A program made the translations under genes and the position numbers. Below are positions 1 through 5,202 of a stretch of 6,275 bases of DNA, piece by piece. Every line of letters begins with the position of its first letter. Position 1 is the first letter of the stretch. The notes beneath the pieces are model-generated. The model did not search any database, had not been told where the DNA came from, and saw only the letters and a program-made list of their open reading frames with translations. The stretch is from an uncultured bacterium (GTDB lineage: Bacteria; Armatimonadota; UBA5829; DSUL01), in assembly GCA_937967775.1 (NCBI GenBank), contig CALCJH010000297.1:1-6275 (forward strand). Reading direction: 5' to 3'.

Positions 1-237
1 CTGATCGCCAAGCCACGCCAGGCTTGCGGCAAGGAGCGTGTTCGCGACGAAGCCGGAGACGAACACGTCCGTGTGAAACTTGCCCTCAAGACCGGCCCGG
101 ATGCCCCCGAACAGCGAGTCCAACCCCGCGAGAGCCGCCAGCGCAAGATAGCTGGCATAGTCCCCCGGGATCGTCCAGCGCGTCAGCAAGACCAGGGCGA
201 AGCCGAAGATCAGTCCAGCGACGGGGAGCCAGATCAC
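1..237 (-). CDS. sbp: Sbp / DUF1290 small basic membrane protein (partial, 3' end beyond window)
   Basis: The first 79 codons are visible and the frame runs open off the left edge. The start is GTG at 237-235, one base after the DUF881 stop, with a good ribosome binding site (AGGAAGGGA, 255-247) 9 nt upstream. The sequence opens with IWLPVAGLIFGFALVLLT (a membrane segment, residues ~2-19). A WTIPGDYASYLALAALAGLDSL stretch (~21-42, second hydrophobic segment) follows, then GGIRAGLEGKF (44-54) and FVSGFVANTLLAASLAWLG (59-77, third segment). This closely matches the pattern I recall for Bacillus Sbp: short N-terminus, TIP..Y, ALD.L.GGIRA and VFVSGF. The family is usually about 110-120 residues, so roughly a third is missing. 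Its molecular function is unknown; the gene normally sits next to ftsA/ftsZ, which suggests a division or envelope role. Family assignment is firm; function is not. Confidence 0.9.
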   Translation of the reverse strand, partial: MIWLPVAGLIFGFALVLLTRWTIPGDYASYLALAALAGLDSLFGGIRAGLEGKFHTDVFVSGFVANTLLAASLAWLGDQ

Positions 238-238
238 G

Positions 239-1003
239 TCAGTTCGTCCCTTCCTGCTTCAACGGAACCGGTTTGGCGTACTTCACAGTGGTGGCGCCCG
301 TGAAGGCCGGCACCTCGATGAACTGGCCGCGCTCTATCTTCACCTTGATCCCGACACGCATGAGATCCACCACCCCGTTCGGGATGTTCAGAGCTCCCTC
401 CAGGTCCGCCGGGTTACCGATGGCCTTGATAACGAACGGCGCAGCTGTTGGCTCCCCGTTGATCATGGCGTTCGGCCCAACGCACCGGATGGTCGTACGG
501 GCGACGATGCGGTGATCATTGATGGAGATGGCCTCCGCGCCGGCGGCCCACAGTTCGTTGACCACGTTGCGAAGGTCGAAATCGTGGACGATGTAGAGGT
601 CGGAGTCTATATCGCCCACCCGCTTGGACTTGTTGTCGTCCAGCGTGACGATGACGCCTGGCCCGCGGGCGGGCGTCAGCCCGAGCAGAAACTTGACCTC
701 CTGAAGCTCCTTGTTCAGGGAAGAAGACTCGCGGCTGCGCTGCGAAAGCTCCTGCTCATACTCCTCATTCTTGGCGCGCAGCTCCGCGATGGTAGCTTTC
801 AGCTTTTCGTTGGTGTCCCGCTGCTCCTTGAGCGCTTCAACCAGCCAGGGCACGCGGCCCGAGCCTGCCGGAAGCCCGAGTTGCTGCCGCATGGACCCCT
901 GGGTGTTCAGGTTGGCGGCAAGCAACGCTCCCAGCAGAAAGCACATGAGAGTGACGTGGAACAGCCAGTTTTTGGAGCCCAGACGGCTGAAAACCTGGTT
1001 CAT
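239..1003 (-). CDS. DUF881 (YlxW/YlxX-like) membrane-anchored coiled-coil protein
   Basis: This is a 254-residue protein. A short N-terminus (MNQVFSRLGSKNW) is followed by one membrane segment at ~14-32. Next comes a charged, heptad-like coiled coil at ~54-106 (EALKEQRDTNEKLKA, ELRAKNEEYEQELSQ). The DUF881 domain occupies ~107-245, with GPGVIVTLDD (114-123), the hallmark NVVNELWAAGAEAISIND (146-163) and NPNG-like IPNGVVDLMR. The expected topology is N-in with the domain outside. Homologues lie between ftsQ/divIB and ftsA/ftsZ in Firmicutes and Actinobacteria; B. subtilis has two (YlxW, YlxX) and here one is visible. No biochemical activity is known to me. The ATG at 1003 is the first possible start after the in-frame ftsQ stop. 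The only purine-rich site before it (AGCAGGG, 1010-1004) abuts the ATG, which is too close for a normal Shine-Dalgarno. Translation may depend on reinitiation after ftsQ. Confidence 0.9.
   Translation of the reverse strand: MNQVFSRLGSKNWLFHVTLMCFLLGALLAANLNTQGSMRQQLGLPAGSGRVPWLVEALKEQRDTNEKLKATIAELRAKNEEYEQELSQRSRESSSLNKELQEVKFLLGLTPARGPGVIVTLDDNKSKRVGDIDSDLYIVHDFDLRNVVNELWAAGAEAISINDHRIVARTTIRCVGPNAMINGEPTAAPFVIKAIGNPADLEGALNIPNGVVDLMRVGIKVKIERGQFIEVPAFTGATTVKYAKPVPLKQEGTN
247..255 (-). promoter_or_regulatory. Ribosome binding site of sbp
   Basis: On the minus strand this reads AGGAAGGGA, ending 9 nt before the GTG at 237. It lies inside the last codons of the DUF881 gene. It supports the GTG start of sbp, which has no nearby ATG alternative. 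Confidence 0.7.
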
Positions 1004-1018
1004 CCCTGCTAGTCGCGC

Positions 1019-1816
1019 CTACTGGACGGCAGTCGCCCCGTCGCTGCCTTTGGGACGGTAAGCCGGGGCGCCGGGATAGCTGACATCCACGTAGAGAATG
1101 GTGTTGAGCGGCACCGGCAGCGACGCCAGCACCCGAGATGCCACAGATATCTTCTCCTCGATATCCTGCGGATAGCCGGCCCGTATCTTCGTCCCGTTGA
1201 CGATATTCAAACACATCTCGCCTGCCGGGTCAATAGAAACCTGACTGACTTTGAGATCGCTTTTCCGGGCCTCCTCCAGACACTTCAAGGCGGCTTCAAG
1301 ATACGCGCTGGACCAAGGCCGCCCCATCTTCGGTGAGCCTGCCGCGGGAGCGTCTATGAGGGGAAGCGAGCGATCGCGCACAGCGGCGCGGACAAAGGGC
1401 ACCATCTCACGGTCCAGCGTGTAAAAGCTGCCCTTCCACAGCACGCAGACGTACGGAGAGCGCTCCTTGACACGCACAGACAGCCGCCCGTCCAGTCTGC
1501 GGACCACTGCGGCTTGGCGGATTGCAGGATGGGATTCCAGCCGGTCACGCAGCTTCCCGCATGGCGCCAGGAAGTAGTTCCCGCCGACAGCCGGAGCCAC
1601 CGTCCGCAGCGCATATTCCTGCGTCAACGCTCCGGCCCCCTCCAGCGCCACCCCTTTCACGGCAAATCGGGGGGATGTCAGAGCCGCCGCCACCGCTTCG
1701 ATGGCCAGAGCGATCAACGCCAACCGGGTAACGGTTAGAACCCGGCTGCGAGCCAGACGCAGTCTGCGTCTGGCCTGCTCGACCTGGGCGGCGGTCATAT
1801 ACCTGCGCCGCTTCAC
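1019..1816 (-). CDS. ftsQ: Cell division protein FtsQ/DivIB
   Basis: This is a 265-residue bitopic divisome protein. A basic cytoplasmic tail (residues 1-25, rich in Arg: VKRRRYMTAAQVEQARRRLR) precedes a membrane segment (~26-47, VLTVTRLALIALAIEAVAAAL). A POTRA domain follows (~50-120), with FAVKGVALEGAGALTQE, the NYF element (80-82) and L..HPAIRQAAVVRRLDGRLSVRVKER. The FtsQ beta domain spans ~124-255, with WKGSFYTLDREM near its start and DVSYPGAPAYRPK near the end. FtsQ binds FtsL/FtsB outside the membrane and links early to late divisome components. I chose the GTG at 1816 because it forms a GTGA overlap with the ddl stop and has GGAGGG (1828-1823) 6 nt upstream. The frame stays open upstream to 1999, but that would overlap ddl heavily and gives no FtsQ-like sequence. 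ATG at 1798 (residue 7) is a weaker alternative. A 23-nt palindrome lies within codons 15-22. Confidence 0.93.
   Translation of the reverse strand: MKRRRYMTAAQVEQARRRLRLARSRVLTVTRLALIALAIEAVAAALTSPRFAVKGVALEGAGALTQEYALRTVAPAVGGNYFLAPCGKLRDRLESHPAIRQAAVVRRLDGRLSVRVKERSPYVCVLWKGSFYTLDREMVPFVRAAVRDRSLPLIDAPAAGSPKMGRPWSSAYLEAALKCLEEARKSDLKVSQVSIDPAGEMCLNIVNGTKIRAGYPQDIEEKISVASRVLASLPVPLNTILYVDVSYPGAPAYRPKGSDGATAVQ
1752..1774. repeat. Perfect 11-bp inverted repeat with a 1-nt centre, inside ftsQ
   Basis: The arms are GCCAGACGCAG (1752-1762) and CTGCGTCTGGC (1764-1774), exact reverse complements around one T at 1763. In the ftsQ mRNA this could form a hairpin of about 10 bp with a 3-nt loop, beginning 42 nt after the first base of the GTG start. 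It encodes the Arg/Leu-rich ARRRLRLA of the cytoplasmic tail. No T-tract follows in the direction of transcription, so it does not look like an intrinsic terminator. It may be a codon coincidence, an mRNA structure or a DNA-binding site. Confidence 0.85.
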
Positions 1817-2850
1817 CGCACGCCCTCCGCCAGTCCGCTTTCGATAATCATGGTGATCATCTCCGAGAACGGAATGCGGGCGGCCTGCGCCGCGCGGGGC
1901 AGAAGGCTGGTGGGCGTCAGGCCGGGGATGGTGTTTACCTCCAGCACTGTGGGACCGTCTGCCGTGATAAAAAGATCCACTCGGGACATGCCGCTGCATC
2001 CCAGCAGGCGGTGCGTCTCCAGAGCGATCCTCTGGATCTCGGTTGTCACGTCCTGCGGGAGGGGAGCCGGGCAGATTTTCTCCGTAAGCCCCGCCGTATA
2101 CTTGGCCTGGTAGTCGTAGAACCCGCCGGGAGGACGGATCTCAATGACGGGAAGGGCCAGCAGTTCATCCGCCTTCTGCAGGATGCCCACCGTCACTTCC
2201 GTGCCCGACACGAGTTCTTCAATCAGAGCCAGCCGATCGTACCGGAGCGCTTCCTGCACGGCCTGTTCCAGATCCTCAGGGCCGCGCACGATGCTTGCCC
2301 CCACCGTGGATCCTTCACGGTTTGGCTTCACGATGCAGGGATACCCGCAGGCGGCGCGCACCCGCTCAGTCAGTTCCGCGACGCGCTCACGGCCATCGCT
2401 GCAGGTCCAGCGAGGGGTGGGTAATCCGCAGGAGCGAAGCAGCCTCTTGGTAGCGATCTTATCCATCGCCAGGGCGCTCGCCAGCACTCCGGAACCGGTA
2501 TAGGGGATCTGAAGCAGCTCCAGCAGTCCCTGAACGCACCCGTCCTCGCCGTAGCGCCCGTGAAGGGCGATGAAGACCACATCCGGGCGAACCCGGGCCG
2601 GAGCAATCTGCTCCAACAGGAGAGACGCTTCCTGCTCAACAGGAAGTCCACCGGCCGTCCCGGCCGTGTCCGGCCCGCCTGAGGCGGCCGCCACTCTGGC
2701 CAGGCGCAGCGGCAACCGCAGGTCCACAGGGCGCGGTTTGAAGCGCGAAGTGTCTATGGCCTCCATCACGGCCCGCCCCGTAACCAGAGACACATCGCGT
2801 TCGGAGGAGCTCCCCCCCATCAGGATGACGACTTCTATCAGATCACTCAT
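1813..2850 (-). CDS. ddl: D-alanine--D-alanine ligase
   Basis: This 345-residue cytoplasmic ATP-grasp enzyme joins two D-Ala to give the terminal dipeptide of the peptidoglycan stem. Motifs in order are GGSSSERDVSL (12-22, with the Glu that binds the first D-Ala), LHGRYGEDG (96-104) and PYTGSGVLASALAMDK (116-131). Then come IVKPNREGSTVG (173-184, ATP-binding Lys and the serine loop), FYDYQAKY (244-251), SRVD (289-292) and EVNTIPGLTPTSLLP (304-318, Mg2+-binding Glu and Asn). The Lys-Tyr pair at 250-251 corresponds to E. coli DdlB K215/Y216. Tyr rather than Phe there fits D-Ala-D-Ala, not D-Ala-D-Lac, synthesis. Length is slightly above DdlB (~306) because of a loop at ~52-78 holding a Gly/Ala/Thr-rich stretch. 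The ATG at 2850 overlaps the end of murB by 8 nt; a modest GGGGAA (2863-2858) lies 7 nt upstream. Confidence 0.96.
   Translation of the reverse strand: MSDLIEVVILMGGSSSERDVSLVTGRAVMEAIDTSRFKPRPVDLRLPLRLARVAAASGGPDTAGTAGGLPVEQEASLLLEQIAPARVRPDVVFIALHGRYGEDGCVQGLLELLQIPYTGSGVLASALAMDKIATKRLLRSCGLPTPRWTCSDGRERVAELTERVRAACGYPCIVKPNREGSTVGASIVRGPEDLEQAVQEALRYDRLALIEELVSGTEVTVGILQKADELLALPVIEIRPPGGFYDYQAKYTAGLTEKICPAPLPQDVTTEIQRIALETHRLLGCSGMSRVDLFITADGPTVLEVNTIPGLTPTSLLPRAAQAARIPFSEMITMIIESGLAEGVR
1823..1828 (-). promoter_or_regulatory. Ribosome binding site of ftsQ
   Basis: GGAGGG on the minus strand, 6 nt before the GTG at 1816 and inside the last codons of ddl. It decides the ftsQ start in favour of the GTG that overlaps the ddl stop. 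Confidence 0.75.
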
Positions 2851-3790
2851 CCGGCCATTCCCCGAGCAGCTTCACTTCATACTCCAGCGTCACGCCGTGT
2901 CTCTCCTGCACCAGTCTCCGTACCTTCTCGGCCAGCCTGCGCACGTCCGACGCCGTAGCTCCTGGGCTCACCACGATGAAATTTGCATGCCGGTCGGACA
3001 CCTGCGCTCCGCCTTCGCTCAATCCCTTGAGGCCGGTAGCGTCAATCAGGCGGCCCGCTGAATCCGATTCCGGGTTACGGAACATGCATCCGCAACTGCG
3101 CCAGTCCAGGGGCTGCGAGGCCCGCCGGGCATCGGCGTAGCGCGCGATGCGCTCCCGGATGGCAGCCGGATCCTCTGGCCGCAACCGAAACACAGCCTGT
3201 GCCACGAAGACGTCACCCTGTTGCTCCTGCAACGCAGAGTGCCTGTAGGAAAGCCCCAGCTCCGCGGCGGACGCATCGCGCACGGATCCATCCCGCCCGA
3301 CCAGAGTGACGCCTTCCAGTGTGTCGGCCACGCATCCGTTGCGCGTGCCCGCGTTCATGATCACGGCTCCGCCGACGGTCCCCGGAACGCCGTAGAGAAC
3401 CTCCAGCCCGGCCAGTCCGGCGCGCGCCGTGTCGCTGATGGCACGGCTGATCGGACATCCTCCGCCGGCGACGCACCTCTCTCCCTCAACACGAAGACCC
3501 TGCAGATCGCCGTCCGCCTGAACCACAATGCCGCGGACCCCCGAATCCGAAACCAGCACATTACTCCCAGAGCCGAGCGGCGTGACTGGCAGGTTGTGCT
3601 CTCCCGCGAACAGGAAGACCTGTCGCAGTTCTTCCACGGACATCGCGCGCACGAACAGGTCCGCTGGCCCACCCAGCCCGATCGTGGTATGACGGGCAAG
3701 CGGCTCCCGGACGAGCACCTCGCCCCCCACTCTCCTGCGGAGCGCCTCCGCCAGATCCATCAGGCTGTTGTCGCCTGAATTCCCTGTCAC
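2843..3790 (-). CDS. murB: UDP-N-acetylenolpyruvoylglucosamine reductase MurB
   Basis: This 315-residue cytoplasmic FAD enzyme uses NADPH to reduce UDP-GlcNAc-enolpyruvate to UDP-MurNAc. FAD-binding elements are HTTIGLGGPADLF (34-46), PLGSGSNVLVSDSGVRGIVV (71-90) and LYGVPGTVGGAVIMNAG (132-148). The substrate region has LSYRHS (180-185) and SCGCMFRNP (232-240). The C-terminal part has LIDATGLKG (248-256), VSDRHANFIV (264-273) and LEYEVKLLG (302-310, conserved Glu). Length and motifs fit the shorter type II class. At the position of the catalytic Ser229 of E. coli (GSFFKNP) this protein has Cys235 (GCMFRNP). I chose the GTG at 3790 because it overlaps the murC stop as GTGA and has GGAGGT (3805-3800) 9 nt upstream. 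ATG at 3760 would give 305 residues and is the main alternative. The frame stays open to 3904, but that part overlaps murC and has no MurB character. Confidence 0.95.
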   Translation of the reverse strand: MTGNSGDNSLMDLAEALRRRVGGEVLVREPLARHTTIGLGGPADLFVRAMSVEELRQVFLFAGEHNLPVTPLGSGSNVLVSDSGVRGIVVQADGDLQGLRVEGERCVAGGGCPISRAISDTARAGLAGLEVLYGVPGTVGGAVIMNAGTRNGCVADTLEGVTLVGRDGSVRDASAAELGLSYRHSALQEQQGDVFVAQAVFRLRPEDPAAIRERIARYADARRASQPLDWRSCGCMFRNPESDSAGRLIDATGLKGLSEGGAQVSDRHANFIVVSPGATASDVRRLAEKVRRLVQERHGVTLEYEVKLLGEWPDE

Positions 3791-5202
3791 GCCGAGGCCA
3801 CCTCCGCACCCGCCAGGCGCAGGAACTGCTCCCCCGCCGTAACCACGTCGCCCGCGCCCACCGTGATGATCACGTCGCCGGGGCGCACGTTGGACTCCAG
3901 CCACGCCGGAACGTCGTGCAGCTGAGGCACATAGTGCACATCCGGGTGCCCCATCTGAACAAGGAGATCGTAAAGGGCATCCGTCTGCACGCCGCGCTCC
4001 GGATCCTCGCGGGCAGCGTAGACATCCGTCAGAACAACGCGCGGGACGTTCTTCAAAGCCGATGCAAAACCGTGCAGGTGCTCTGCCGTGCGGGAGTACA
4101 GATGCGGCTGGAAGATGACCGTGAGGGGACCGTCATACGCCTCGGCGACGGCCTCCAGAGTGGCCCGGATCTCGGCGGGATGGTGGGCGTAGTCGTCCAG
4201 CACCGTCACGCCCCGGACCCGGCCTTTCACCTCCAGGCGGCGGCGCACCCCCCGGAAGTCATACAGGGTGGCAGCTGCCTCCAGTGGATCGCAGCCCAGC
4301 TCTACCGCCGCTGCAAGCGCGCCGGCCGCGTTCAGCGCTAGATGCCGCCCCGGTAGCGGCAGATGCACACCCACCTTCCAGTCTGCACCTTCCACCTCGA
4401 ACGACTGCTCGCCGTTCGAATATGTTAGATAACCCACTCGCACATCCGACGCCGGGCTGAAGCCATACGTCAACCAGCGGCAGTCCACACGCGGGCGCAG
4501 GGACATCAGGTGCCTGTCGTCGGCGCAGCCCACGACCACGCCACCCTCGTCTATCTGCTGCATAAACCCCACAAAGCTGTTCTTCACCCTCTCGAAGGTG
4601 TGGTACCAGTCCAGATGGTCTTCATCCACATTGGTGATGAGCGCCATACTGGAGCGAAGATGAAGAAAAGACGAGTACGCCTCGCACGCCTCGGAGACGA
4701 TGAGCGACGCCTTGCCCAGCCGCGCGTGCCCGCCAAGGTTGATCGCCTCTCCGCCCACCAGCACAGTGGGATCCTTGCCACAGCCGGTAAGGATGTGCCC
4801 CAGCAGAGCGGTGGTGCTTGTCTTGCCATGGGTACCGGTCACCGAGACGCGGGTCTCGAACAGGGTGTAGAGCTCGCCCAGCATCTCGGCGCGCTCCAGG
4901 ACAGGAAGCCCCATTTGCCGGGCAGCCACCAGTTCCGGGTTATCATCAGGAACGGCCCGGGTGTAGACCACCCGCTCCATCTCCCCGATGTTCTTCGGAT
5001 CGTGCCCGATGAACACCGGAATCCCCTGGGCCCGCAGCATCTCGACAGTGGGGCTTTCCGAGCGGTCCGAACCCTGGACACGGCAACCGGCGGCCCGCAG
5101 CACCTGCGCAATGGCGCTCATCCCCGCCCCGCCGATCCCGATGAAGTGCGTGGGAGGCTGGATGGCCCGGTCCCCGCATCCACAATGTGTCTGATGGGTC
5201 AC
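3787..5202 (-). CDS. murC: UDP-N-acetylmuramate--L-alanine ligase MurC
   Basis: This 471-residue cytoplasmic ligase uses ATP to add L-Ala to UDP-MurNAc. The N-terminal Rossmann domain carries HFIGIGGAGMSAIAQ (19-33), GSDRSES (44-50) and a TRAVPDDNPE element (81-90). The central ATPase domain has the P-loop VTGTHGKTSTTALLG (121-135), SEACEAYSSFLHL (170-182) and ITNVDEDHLDWY (189-200, the usual DHLD motif). It continues with LPGRHLALNAAGALAAA (283-299). The C-terminal domain has RRLEVKG (321-327), LDDYAHHPAEI (335-345), FQPHLYSRT (364-372) and DVYAAREDPERGV (393-405). Length is normal for MurC (~460-490). The start is GTG at 5202, overlapping the murG stop as GTGA, with GGGGAG 9 nt upstream. 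A short N-terminal leader with two Cys (residues 7 and 9) precedes the first strand. All key motifs are intact. Confidence 0.97.
   Translation of the reverse strand: MTHQTHCGCGDRAIQPPTHFIGIGGAGMSAIAQVLRAAGCRVQGSDRSESPTVEMLRAQGIPVFIGHDPKNIGEMERVVYTRAVPDDNPELVAARQMGLPVLERAEMLGELYTLFETRVSVTGTHGKTSTTALLGHILTGCGKDPTVLVGGEAINLGGHARLGKASLIVSEACEAYSSFLHLRSSMALITNVDEDHLDWYHTFERVKNSFVGFMQQIDEGGVVVGCADDRHLMSLRPRVDCRWLTYGFSPASDVRVGYLTYSNGEQSFEVEGADWKVGVHLPLPGRHLALNAAGALAAAVELGCDPLEAAATLYDFRGVRRRLEVKGRVRGVTVLDDYAHHPAEIRATLEAVAEAYDGPLTVIFQPHLYSRTAEHLHGFASALKNVPRVVLTDVYAAREDPERGVQTDALYDLLVQMGHPDVHYVPQLHDVPAWLESNVRPGDVIITVGAGDVVTAGEQFLRLAGAEVASA
3800..3805 (-). promoter_or_regulatory. Ribosome binding site of murB
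   Basis: GGAGGT on the minus strand, 9 nt before the GTG at 3790 and inside the last codons of murC. It is the strongest Shine-Dalgarno match at any junction in this window. It favours the GTG over the ATG ten codons downstream. Confidence 0.75.

Noticed and set aside
512..1012. Plus-strand open frames opposite the DUF881 gene
   Set aside because: They mirror the coiled-coil codons of a well-supported family member. No independent domain or plausible gene context is visible.
1752..1774. The ftsQ palindrome as an intrinsic terminator
   Set aside because: No T-tract follows the stem in the direction of transcription, and it lies inside an essential coding region early in the gene.
1817..1999. 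Upstream extension of the ftsQ frame to an ATG at 1999
   Set aside because: It would overlap ddl by about 187 nt, and the added residues are His/Gly/Arg-rich shadow sequence. The GTG at 1816 has a well-placed GGAGGG.
3791..3904. Upstream extension of the murB frame to 3904
   Set aside because: The extra residues are antisense-like Gly/Arg-rich sequence overlapping murC. The GTG at 3790 with GGAGGT fits better.
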